A DNA stretch of 20,346 nt, taken from a virus. The DNA is taken from positions 1 through 20,346 of the IMG/VR virus record IMGVR_UViG_3300047276_000154, one strand, 5' to 3'. Positions within the stretch are counted from its first letter, which is position 1. Each line of letters opens with the position of its first letter. Below, one piece after another: positions 1 through 7,586 of the stretch. The notes under the pieces are model-generated. The model did not search any database, was not told the DNA's origin, and saw nothing but the letters and a program-made list of their open reading frames with translations. The translations under genes and the position numbers were made by a program.

Positions 1-2
1 GC

Positions 3-152
3 TGTACGATCACAACTACTGTCACTTCTGGTGCTGTAACTGGACAGACAGTTGCTGCTGGTGGTGATGGTTACCGTGTCGGAGACGTGCTGAGCGTTGC
101 TGGTACTACTAGCGCAACGTTCCGCGTTGCTACTGTTAACTATACCAACTGA
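3..152 (+). CDS. C-terminal end of a virion protein (partial, 5' end outside window)
   Basis: An open frame enters from the left edge and ends at TGA 150-152, giving 49 residues rich in Thr, Val, Gly and Ala. It contains GDGYRVGDVLSVAG, a pattern (GxGYxxGDxLxVxG) that I associate with phage and cyanophage virion proteins such as decoration, capsid-associated or tail-tip proteins. Codon use (GCT, GGT, ACT) matches the downstream structural genes. Its position, before a strong terminator and the gp11-like gene, is where T7 has the capsid gene. I cannot tell whether this is the capsid protein's own C-terminus or an accessory head protein, because only the last 150 bases are present. Confidence 0.7.
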   Translation, partial: CTITTTVTSGAVTGQTVAAGGDGYRVGDVLSVAGTTSATFRVATVNYTN

Positions 153-163
153 GGTGAACTATC

Positions 164-346
164 ATGGCTGCTTCTGTAGCTGCTGGTAACAACGGGTGCT
201 GCACAACTGATGCTGTGCGTATCTCTGTTGCCAAGACTCAGCGTCGCTTTGGTGGCGCTGCTATCGCTGACTCTGCTGTGGCTTCGACCACTAAGGGTCT
301 GCGTACTGCTTATCCTGGCGTTGAGTGCAACATCGCTAACGTCTGA
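164..346 (+). CDS. Small hypothetical protein, 60 aa, end of head-gene operon
   Basis: ATG at 164 follows a Shine-Dalgarno-like GAGGTG (151-156) at 7 nt spacing. That motif overlaps the stop of the preceding gene, which suggests translational coupling. The protein is Ala/Val/Thr-rich with no membrane segment, a Cys-Cys pair near residues 12-13 and a short basic stretch (KTQRR). Codon use matches the flanking structural genes. It ends directly before two hairpins, so it is the last gene of the upstream transcription unit. I do not recognise the family. A small head decoration or accessory protein is possible by position only. A hydrophobic ORF in another frame (210-452) overlaps it but crosses the terminator and is less credible. 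Confidence 0.6.
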   Translation: MAASVAAGNNGCCTTDAVRISVAKTQRRFGGAAIADSAVASTTKGLRTAYPGVECNIANV

Positions 347-365
347 CAAAGAACTTGTTTCTTTG
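347..365 (+). other. Hairpin directly after the stop codon
   Basis: CAAAGAA (347-353) and TTCTTTG (359-365) form a perfect 7-bp inverted repeat with a 5-nt loop, starting at the base after TGA 344-346. No T-run follows, so it is not a classical terminator. It may help stabilise or process the 3' end of the head-gene transcript ahead of the true terminator 15 nt downstream. The role is inferred. Confidence 0.5.
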
Positions 366-380
366 CTCAAAAATACATTA

Positions 381-407
381 GGGAGTGCTTCGGTGCTCCC
401 TTTTTTT
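381..407 (+). terminator. Intrinsic terminator with TTCG tetraloop, after head genes
   Basis: The 8-bp stem 381-388/393-400 (GGGAGTGC paired with GGTGCTCCC, including two G-T pairs) closes a C(TTCG)G tetraloop, a known extra-stable RNA loop. Seven T follow at 401-407. An additional A-T pair (380/401) can extend the stem. It lies between the head genes and the gp11-like gene, the position of the major late terminator in T7 (after gene 10). It would reduce transcription into the tail genes relative to the head genes. Confidence 0.9.
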
Positions 408-432
408 ATCCATCGCATACAACATTTCTGTT

Positions 433-1041
433 ATGCCGTTCCCTACCACTAACGCTCAGACTGAGCTTCAAGCTGTTAATGAAATTCTGGCGTCAGTTGG
501 TCAGGCGCCTGTAACCACCCTTGATCAAACCAACCCGGACGTTGCGATTGCATACGACACCCTTCAACAGGTGTCACGGGAGGTTCAGGCAGAAGGCTGG
601 ACATTTAACCGGGAGTATGACTATCCATTTACTCCTGATAACAACAAAGAAATCCTGATTCCCAACAATGTACTTCAACTTGATCTGACTCCTGACTACA
701 GAAATCAAGATGTTGTTCGTCGTAGTGGAAAGCTTTACGACCGCACTGCTCACTCCTATCAGTTTGATGAGCAAGTCAAGTGTGATGTGCTCTGGCTATT
801 TGACTGGGTAGACCTTCCTACACCAATTAAAGATTACATTGTTGCACGAGCTGCCAGCATCACTTCAACACGAATTGTCGGAGACAGTACTCAGTACCAG
901 ATGCTACAACAGCGAGAAGCGTACACCCGTGCAATGGCACTGGAATATGAGTGCAATCAAGGTGACTATACCTTCTTTGGCCATCCTCGTGGTGCCAACT
1001 ATTACAACAGCTACGAACCCTATAAGGCCTTGTATCGCTGA
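433..1041 (+). CDS. Tail tubular protein A (T7 gp11-like)
   Basis: The 202-aa product is close to T7 gp11 in length (about 196 aa). The N-terminal region TELQAVNEILASVGQAPV, followed by an EGWTFN motif near residue 57, is characteristic of the family: a ring protein joining the portal to the tail nozzle. The ATG at 433 is preferred because family homology begins immediately after it (MPFPTTNAQTELQ). An upstream in-frame start at 385 would lie within the terminator stem. No Shine-Dalgarno sequence is visible before 433. The stop overlaps the ATG of the nozzle protein gene (TGATG at 1039-1043), matching the fixed gp11-gp12 order in T7-like phages. Confidence 0.95.
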   Translation: MPFPTTNAQTELQAVNEILASVGQAPVTTLDQTNPDVAIAYDTLQQVSREVQAEGWTFNREYDYPFTPDNNKEILIPNNVLQLDLTPDYRNQDVVRRSGKLYDRTAHSYQFDEQVKCDVLWLFDWVDLPTPIKDYIVARAASITSTRIVGDSTQYQMLQQREAYTRAMALEYECNQGDYTFFGHPRGANYYNSYEPYKALYR

Positions 1042-3443
1042 TGGCAAGTGTTACTCAACGAATTCCTAGTTTCCTTGGTGGTGTATCAAGGCAGCCAGAT
1101 GACAAGAAACTTCCTGGTCAAGTACGGGAAGCAATTAATAGCTACGCAGATCCTACTTATGGGCTGTCAAAGAGGCCTGGAACTAAGTGGTTGATAAACC
1201 TGTCTTCCACTACCAATGAGTACCAGAACGGTAAGTGGTTCTACATTAACCGTACCTCTACTGAGAAGTATATTGGTGTGATGTATGGAGCCAATATCAA
1301 GATCTGGAATGTTCTTAATCCTTCCGCTACTGTTACCGTAACTAATACTGGTTCCAGCTATTTAAGTTATGGCAGCTCTACTGCTAAGAACAGCCTGCAA
1401 GTACTGACTGTACAAGATAAGACTATCGTCGTAAATAACACAAAGACAGTCACTACTCAAGCAGCGCCAAGCTTCACAGCCAAGAGCAAAGCTACCATTC
1501 GCCTTCTGAGTGTTGAATATGGAGCTGAGTACTACATTAAGATTGGCAGTGCTGCCGCATACAGCTTTACCACTAAAAACACCGAAGATCCAGCATTAAA
1601 CAATACAACTAACACGAAGGTCTTAAATGCAACTGATGTGTTGGATCAGATCTTCAATAATCTGGTTCTCCCTGCAGGCGTTACCAAGTACAAGTACAAG
1701 GGTTCCATCGAACTAGAAAGCTCTAGTGCATTCACGGTTGAAGTACGAGGCGGTATTAGCGGAGAATCCCTGAAGGTCATTCAGGACGAGATCACTGTCT
1801 TCCCTGAAGCTCCTAGTGAGTCAAGGCATGGACGTGTGCTTCAAGTAAATAACACAGCGAATAAGGAAGACACTTACTACATCAAGTTCTTTGCTGACGA
1901 TGGTATTGGTGGTAAGGGTGTATGGGAAGAGACAGTATCTCCTAGTGTTTCAAAGGGATTAACTGCTTCCACAATGCCTCACGAGCTGATCAACACAGCC
2001 CTGAACACATTTACCTTCCAACCGATCACCTGGGATGAACGTCTTGTTGGTGATGATACCTCCAATGAACACCCAAGCTTTGTTGGTAAACAGATTCAAC
2101 AAGCATTCTTTCACAATAACAGACTAGGCTTCCTCACTGATGACAATGTGTCAATGAGTCAAGCTGGTGAGTTTTACAACTTTTACCACGCTTCTGCTCT
2201 GACACAGGTAGATAGCGATCCTGTTGATCTTAGTTGTTCCAGCTTAAGGCCTGCTGTGCTTCATGCTGTACTACCAGCTGCTCAGGGTCTTGTCCTGTTT
2301 AGCACAGGGCAGCAGTTCCTGATGTATTCGGACGATGGGATACTGACTCCTACAAAGACAGTAATCAGAACCATCTCTAACTACGAGAACGATCCTCTGA
2401 TTGATCCTGTGGATGTAGGGACCAACATGGTCTTCCTGAGTAAGTCTCCAGGGTATACCCGTATCTACGGCATGTTGACCCGTGGTCAGCAGGAGAACCC
2501 TGATGTTCTGGATATTGGCCGTATTGTATCTGAGTGGATTCCTGACACGGTTACAGATCTAATTGCATCACCTCAGAACTCTTTCATCGCAATGTATGGA
2601 ACAGGCACTGAGTATGTCTATTTCTACCGCACCTATACAGTTGGTGAGGATCGTGTCATGCAGGCATGGTTCAACTGGAAGATGCAAGGAAACACACAGT
2701 TCATTGCCATTGATAGCGACGACCTGTACACAGTCACATATCAGAGTGGTCAGTACACGTTGTGCAAAGCAAACCTTACTCAGACTCCTGATGAAGCAAT
2801 TCTGAGGGCTGACAGTGGACAAGTGGTTCAGCTGTGTCTTGATCAATACGCTAACCCAACCAGTATCACTTACAACACGACTACCAAAGTCAATAGGTGC
2901 TACCTGCCATACAAGGACATTTCTGGTCTAGAGCCGCAGGTCATCATTGCTGATCCTGCTAACACCGGAGAGTCTGGTTATACCGCTATCACTATTCGTG
3001 GTACTGATGGCACCGGACCATACTTTGAGTTTATTGGTGATAACTACTCAGCTCAAAGGACAAAGGTCTATGTTGGATTTAGGTATAACTTTGATGTTCA
3101 GCTGCCAACTATCTACTACCAAGTGGCGCAGAATACCTCCGACTATACAGCTAATCTAACTATCTCACGAGTCAAGGTATCGGTTGGCCTGTCCAGCAAC
3201 GTTGGCTTCAAAGTAAAAGCTATGGGTAATCCTGAGTGGTATGACGTTCAGTCAGTTCAGGATGCCGACTACTACTTAGCCAATGACGTTCCACTGAATG
3301 AGCAAACTGTGTACACACTACCTATTCATCAACGTAATTCTAACTTCACCCTAAGGGTCTTTAGTGACTCACCATTCCCGATCTCTCTTACTTCGATGAT
3401 GTGGGAAGGGAACTACTCACCACGGTTCTATAGGAGGGCTTGA
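1041..3443 (+). CDS. Tail tubular protein B, nozzle (T7 gp12-like)
   Basis: The 800-aa product nearly equals T7 gp12 (794 aa). The N-terminus has the family signature: a short MASVTQRIPSFLGGVSRQPD segment, then GLSKRPGTKW around residues 41-50. This corresponds to the GGISQQPD and GLQKRPP motifs of T7 gp12. The protein forms the tubular nozzle of the short tail, binds the gp11-like ring above it and carries the fibres at the interface. The rest is the expected beta-rich sequence, with PSFVGKQIQQAFFHNNRLGF near residue 345 as another conserved block. Its start is translationally coupled to the preceding gene by a 1-nt overlap. No anomalies were seen. Confidence 0.96.
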   Translation: MASVTQRIPSFLGGVSRQPDDKKLPGQVREAINSYADPTYGLSKRPGTKWLINLSSTTNEYQNGKWFYINRTSTEKYIGVMYGANIKIWNVLNPSATVTVTNTGSSYLSYGSSTAKNSLQVLTVQDKTIVVNNTKTVTTQAAPSFTAKSKATIRLLSVEYGAEYYIKIGSAAAYSFTTKNTEDPALNNTTNTKVLNATDVLDQIFNNLVLPAGVTKYKYKGSIELESSSAFTVEVRGGISGESLKVIQDEITVFPEAPSESRHGRVLQVNNTANKEDTYYIKFFADDGIGGKGVWEETVSPSVSKGLTASTMPHELINTALNTFTFQPITWDERLVGDDTSNEHPSFVGKQIQQAFFHNNRLGFLTDDNVSMSQAGEFYNFYHASALTQVDSDPVDLSCSSLRPAVLHAVLPAAQGLVLFSTGQQFLMYSDDGILTPTKTVIRTISNYENDPLIDPVDVGTNMVFLSKSPGYTRIYGMLTRGQQENPDVLDIGRIVSEWIPDTVTDLIASPQNSFIAMYGTGTEYVYFYRTYTVGEDRVMQAWFNWKMQGNTQFIAIDSDDLYTVTYQSGQYTLCKANLTQTPDEAILRADSGQVVQLCLDQYANPTSITYNTTTKVNRCYLPYKDISGLEPQVIIADPANTGESGYTAITIRGTDGTGPYFEFIGDNYSAQRTKVYVGFRYNFDVQLPTIYYQVAQNTSDYTANLTISRVKVSVGLSSNVGFKVKAMGNPEWYDVQSVQDADYYLANDVPLNEQTVYTLPIHQRNSNFTLRVFSDSPFPISLTSMMWEGNYSPRFYRRA
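3432..3437 (+). promoter_or_regulatory. Strong ribosome binding site for the gp14-like gene
   Basis: A perfect AGGAGG lies 9 nt before ATG 3447, inside the last codons of the nozzle gene. Most genes in this window lack any such motif. It sets the start of the gp14-like gene and suggests high translation. Confidence 0.75.
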
Positions 3444-3446
3444 TAG

Positions 3447-4517
3447 ATGGCTAATCCATGGGGAGGCCTAACTGATGGTTTTGGCTATGACGCAGTTAGC
3501 GGCGTAGCTAATATTGCCTCCAACCTGTACGGGTCTATACAGCAAACTAACTACGCTAACGCTGCTAGCTCTGCTACAAATAAGTACAACTCACAGCTGT
3601 ACCGCTATAACTGGCGTGAAGCAAAGCGTGACTATAGATTTGCTAATCGTGGAGTCAACATAGCTCGTCAAAACGAAACGGCTGAGCGTGGTTGGAGAGA
3701 CCAGACTGCATTACTCGACTATCAGCACGGAATGGCAATCCGTGACTACGAGTACAACATGCAAATGCGTGCTTATAACAAGTCTGAAGAGACATATAAG
3801 CAACAACTTAACTTCAACAACATGGCTGCACAAGTAGCCATGGAATCTGAAGATAGGTGGATGGATGAAAGGTTTAAGGAAACAGCTTTTGCTAATCAAG
3901 ATCTGATGGTACAGCTGCTTCAAGAGGAGGGTAAGTCTGGGCTACTACAAGCTGGTAGGTCAGCTGGTAAGGCCGTTCAGTCTGCTATGGCAGCTGCTGG
4001 CCGCAATCAAGCCATCCTCGTTGAATCACTTGTTTCTGCAGAGAAGCAGTCTCAAGTTAATCGTAAGAAGATCCATACCGACAAGTACGGTGCTGATCTT
4101 ATGGCTGAAGCCAACCGGATGCTCAAGCCTGAAATTGCTCCTGCACTGCCCAAGCCTATCCCGCTTCCTGCGACTATCTTCCAGAATCCTCAGCGTCCTA
4201 AGAAGCCACCCAAGCCTCCAAAGATTGAACAACAAAGTAACTCTTCTTCTTGGCTTAGCGCTGGTCTCGGTGCTGCAGCAACACTACTTCCCCTTGCATT
4301 CTCTGACAAAAGGCTAAAAGAAGATATTGTCCATATTGGTCACTCAGAAAGTGGGATCAATATCTACGAATTTAACTACAAAAACGAGTATCAACGTTAC
4401 ACAGGTGTGCTGGCACAAGAACTTCTCGACTCCCACCCTGAGGCTGTCTCTGTGGGAGAGGATGGCTTCTATCGTGTCAACTACGACCTTATTGATGTAA
4501 ACATGCAACCAGTCTAA
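3447..4517 (+). CDS. Internal core protein (T7 gp14-like) with C-terminal S74-type domain
   Basis: This 356-aa protein lies between the nozzle gene and the large core genes, exactly where T7 has gp14 (196 aa). Residues 1-210 are mostly helical, rich in Ala, Gln, Tyr and Asn, as expected of an ejected core protein. Around residues 230-265 a Pro/Lys-rich linker (RPKKPPKPPK) is followed by a hydrophobic stretch (WLSAGLGAAATLLPLAF). Residues 286-356 carry the S74 intramolecular chaperone/autoprotease signature: S286-D-K-R-L-K291, then GVLAQELLDSHPEAV and GFYRVNYDLID. In S74 proteins the Ser and the Lys five residues later form the self-cleavage dyad, and cleavage occurs before the Ser. The domain is short: it stops just after the VNYDLID strand and lacks the long C-terminal coiled coil of fibre chaperones. 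The gp14 assignment rests on context; the S74 motif is directly visible. Cleavage is unproven. Confidence 0.8.
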   Translation: MANPWGGLTDGFGYDAVSGVANIASNLYGSIQQTNYANAASSATNKYNSQLYRYNWREAKRDYRFANRGVNIARQNETAERGWRDQTALLDYQHGMAIRDYEYNMQMRAYNKSEETYKQQLNFNNMAAQVAMESEDRWMDERFKETAFANQDLMVQLLQEEGKSGLLQAGRSAGKAVQSAMAAAGRNQAILVESLVSAEKQSQVNRKKIHTDKYGADLMAEANRMLKPEIAPALPKPIPLPATIFQNPQRPKKPPKPPKIEQQSNSSSWLSAGLGAAATLLPLAFSDKRLKEDIVHIGHSESGINIYEFNYKNEYQRYTGVLAQELLDSHPEAVSVGEDGFYRVNYDLIDVNMQPV

Positions 4518-7500
4518 ATGGATCAAATCTCGTACCAAGGGTACGCCCAGCGTACAGCATTTGACCCGATTAAAGCACCAGATCAAACTGCAAGAATCCT
4601 GGCGGAGGGTGAGCGCACCATACGTGGTATGCAAGCCGTCCGCAGACAGGAGCAGGAAAATCGTGATGCTTATGCAGCGGGTCTAGAGCGCAAGAATCAG
4701 TTAGAAGCCCGTAATCGGGAGAGTAACTACAATCTCCAGAAGGGTTTCAGAGAGAGCTATCAGCGTGCTATAACACAAAACTATCGAATAGAAGCTGAAA
4801 ATGCTGATGTAAGAGCTGGCAATATTGAGCAAACCACCAAGGCTCTTGCGTCATTCTCTCAAACGCTTGGTAAGCAGTTAGCTGTCTATCAAGAGCAAAA
4901 AGATGAAGCTGACGAGCTTGCAGGTTACAACGCAATCTTTGAACTAGGAATCACTCTTGAAGAGTACAACGCTCTCAAGGCTGGTGAAGCAAAGATTGAT
5001 GCCTTTGACCAAGCTACTAACAACGTCACACAACAGCTCCAGGAACGTGGTGTATCAGCTGAACAGATTGCTCAGATCCGTGGTCTGAGTGGTCGTAAGG
5101 CATACGGTGCCATGAAGGCGTTTGCCATTCAGGGTGCTGATAATTACCCACTGTTTAGGGCAGAGAACCAAGACCGTGAGTTTGAGATCAACGGTGAAGC
5201 TTATACGCTAAACACCGCACGTAACGCTGGTCCTGCTGTTTGGGCTGCTGTTAATGCTCAGCTTAGAACTGAGTACATGAAGCAGTATCGGGGTCTTGAT
5301 GGTAAGTTCCTAAACGAGTATCTCTTCAAAGGGATGCGTGAAGTTGAAAACCAAGAAAAGATCTCGTTTGCTAATGACCGTCAGAAGGCACTAGCTGCTG
5401 AGTACAAGGAGCAGCAAACCAATGAGTTTGTTACTGACTTTAAGGCTACTGGTGCTCAAGGTGTCCTTGATTGGATCCAACGTACATCAGGTGGTACAAG
5501 TGTAGGTCTTCGTAACCAACGCCTTGCTGCTATTGACATCATGGTCGATATGGCAGCTAGTGGTCAGTTCCAAGCAGCTGATCTTGAAGAGTTGCGTGGT
5601 CTTGGCGTCACACTCAATGGCTCTAAAGAAGCAAAAGCATTTGGTGACCTGTATGGTCGTGACCTTGCCAAACTTGAAAATGCGATCAACGACTTTAATG
5701 TTAAACAGTATCGCCAACAAGAGTTTGATCTAGAGAAGGATAAAAAGGATGCAATCACACAGCTCCATGATTACGTCACTCAAAACGGTCCTCTGAATGA
5801 AGAGGAGAAGAAGCAATATGAAGAGTGGTGGAGGCAGACATTCCGAGAGCATCCTCCCGGTGATGTAACTAAGTTCACTACTACTGAAGAATTAGCTGAC
5901 GCTGAGGCTAAACAGCAACTAGAACTTAAAGCTCGTTCAGGTCAGCTGACTACTCTTGAACTAATGAGTGGTAAGTACAGCACTACCCTCATCAACCAAT
6001 TCAGATCGTTTGCTAAGCAAGGCGATACTGCTAGCAAAGAGTTTGTCACCAGCACTAAGAAAGCTGTTGATCAAGCTCTCAAGCAGTCTATGGGTCTCCT
6101 GGCTGCTGGTCCTGAGCAGATGAATTCTCAGTTCTACATGATGCAGGCTATTGCCCATCAAGACCTTGAGGCTCGTGCTCAGAAACTTATGAGTCAAGGC
6201 GCTCAACCTGAGCAAGCCTATCAAGAGGCATGGCAGGAGATCTCTAAGGATATTGTCAAAGGTCAGAAGGGTGATGGTCGCTATGCACTCAAGATGAGTG
6301 GTGGTCAACCTGCTTCTGGTGATGATGCTGGTTTCCAATATCTTAGTCGTGATAGCGGTCAACAGCAGTCCATCCGTCGTATTTCCCAGATCCGTAACCG
6401 TATTGCTGAAGACCACAAGGTAATCACTAAGACGAACATCCTCACGCATGATGAGGTAGTAGCTGTCAAGAATGTCGCTAAAGGTGGTGCCATTCCTCGC
6501 TTTGTCTATGCGATGAATGACATGTATCCCAACATGACTCCATACGAGATTATGGACATCTTGATGGAGAGTGCTGGTCAGAAGCCTGTTACCCGTCCTC
6601 CAGCTGCTGCTGTCTATGAGGGTGTACGTCCACAGTTCCGTGGTCTTATGACCTTCCGTCCTTCTCTATCTAGGACTGCTCAGGCTTATGCAATGAGCGG
6701 TGGTCCTGGTGCTCCCTATAAGGGTCTACTGGATCTAATTGCTAGCAAAGAATCTGGTAATGATACCAAGAACGGTGGGTATGACTCACTCAATACAGGT
6801 GGATCGGATGGTGGGCATACTGCTCATGGCTCTGGGACGGGTTTAGCTAAGTTTGGTCGTCCTCTCACACAGATGACTGTTGGAGAGGTTATGGACCTAC
6901 AAGCTCGTGGTGTTCTTCATGCTACTGGTCGCTATCAGATTATTGGTGGGACACTCCGTGGTCTTGTAGCCCGTGGTAAGGCCAGTCGTTCTGATCTCTA
7001 TGATCAAGCTACTCAAGATAAGCTCGCCATTGCACTGATTCATGGTCGTGCAGGTAAGTTCTTCAGTGGTGAAGTAGACGCCGGTGCTGTTGTTGGTGGC
7101 ATGGGTAATGAGTGGATTGGCCTTCAATACGTCAAACCACAAGTTCTTGTAGCTGCTCTGAACACTGCCAAAGCAAACCTAAACAACCCTAATTTTGACG
7201 TGTCCCGGATGAAGTCCAGTGTCATCTACAAGGTAGGCGGTATTGGTCCTAGTGGTCCTGGTCACTTTGGTCCTCACCTTGACATTAAACAAGACAACGG
7301 TAAGTTCTTCTCCCGTAACTCCCTAGATAACTATGTCGGCTTCCAAACAGCTAGTGGTCTACTTCCTGTTAGCTCAGGTGTAACCGTAGATGGTGGTCAA
7401 TTTGGTGCAGGTAGAGACTATGGCTCCCACAATGGCTGGGACTATGCAATGCCTCAAGGCACAAAGGTAGTCCTCCGTAATGGTGCCTGGGTTGTAGGGA

Positions 7501-7586
7501 AAGTAAAGACTGAATACGGAGACAAGCTAACGATTGCACTGCCAGATGGTAGGCGGTTTAACATTCTTCACGGTAATGCTGTATGA
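4518..7586 (+). CDS. Internal core/ejection protein (T7 gp15-like) with lysozyme-like and M23-like domains
   Basis: A 1022-aa protein, about 275 aa longer than T7 gp15 (747 aa). Residues 1-730 are helical, Gln/Glu/Ala/Arg-rich core-protein sequence. The extra length is two wall-degrading modules. At residues 735-890 a lysozyme/transglycosylase-like domain shows DLIASKESGND, with E745 the likely catalytic acid, GRYQI at 804-808, and QDKLAIALI. At residues 905-1022 an M23-like metallopeptidase appears with its motifs in permuted order: GPHLDIK (H920, D922) comes first, then HNGWD (H971, D975), then ILHG (H1018). Ordinary M23 enzymes have HxxxD first and HxH last. In T7 the transglycosylase domain is at the N-terminus of gp16, the next gene; here it is at the end of the gp15 equivalent. 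The likely role is local peptidoglycan opening during DNA ejection. The start follows the previous stop directly (TAAATG), without a Shine-Dalgarno motif. Confidence 0.88.
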   Translation: MDQISYQGYAQRTAFDPIKAPDQTARILAEGERTIRGMQAVRRQEQENRDAYAAGLERKNQLEARNRESNYNLQKGFRESYQRAITQNYRIEAENADVRAGNIEQTTKALASFSQTLGKQLAVYQEQKDEADELAGYNAIFELGITLEEYNALKAGEAKIDAFDQATNNVTQQLQERGVSAEQIAQIRGLSGRKAYGAMKAFAIQGADNYPLFRAENQDREFEINGEAYTLNTARNAGPAVWAAVNAQLRTEYMKQYRGLDGKFLNEYLFKGMREVENQEKISFANDRQKALAAEYKEQQTNEFVTDFKATGAQGVLDWIQRTSGGTSVGLRNQRLAAIDIMVDMAASGQFQAADLEELRGLGVTLNGSKEAKAFGDLYGRDLAKLENAINDFNVKQYRQQEFDLEKDKKDAITQLHDYVTQNGPLNEEEKKQYEEWWRQTFREHPPGDVTKFTTTEELADAEAKQQLELKARSGQLTTLELMSGKYSTTLINQFRSFAKQGDTASKEFVTSTKKAVDQALKQSMGLLAAGPEQMNSQFYMMQAIAHQDLEARAQKLMSQGAQPEQAYQEAWQEISKDIVKGQKGDGRYALKMSGGQPASGDDAGFQYLSRDSGQQQSIRRISQIRNRIAEDHKVITKTNILTHDEVVAVKNVAKGGAIPRFVYAMNDMYPNMTPYEIMDILMESAGQKPVTRPPAAAVYEGVRPQFRGLMTFRPSLSRTAQAYAMSGGPGAPYKGLLDLIASKESGNDTKNGGYDSLNTGGSDGGHTAHGSGTGLAKFGRPLTQMTVGEVMDLQARGVLHATGRYQIIGGTLRGLVARGKASRSDLYDQATQDKLAIALIHGRAGKFFSGEVDAGAVVGGMGNEWIGLQYVKPQVLVAALNTAKANLNNPNFDVSRMKSSVIYKVGGIGPSGPGHFGPHLDIKQDNGKFFSRNSLDNYVGFQTASGLLPVSSGVTVDGGQFGAGRDYGSHNGWDYAMPQGTKVVLRNGAWVVGKVKTEYGDKLTIALPDGRRFNILHGNAV

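Noticed and set aside
210-452. Hydrophobic 80-aa ORF overlapping the 60-aa gene and the start of the gp11-like gene
   Set aside because: It runs through the terminator hairpin and both flanking genes in another frame. Leu richness comes from frame-shifted GCT-rich codons.
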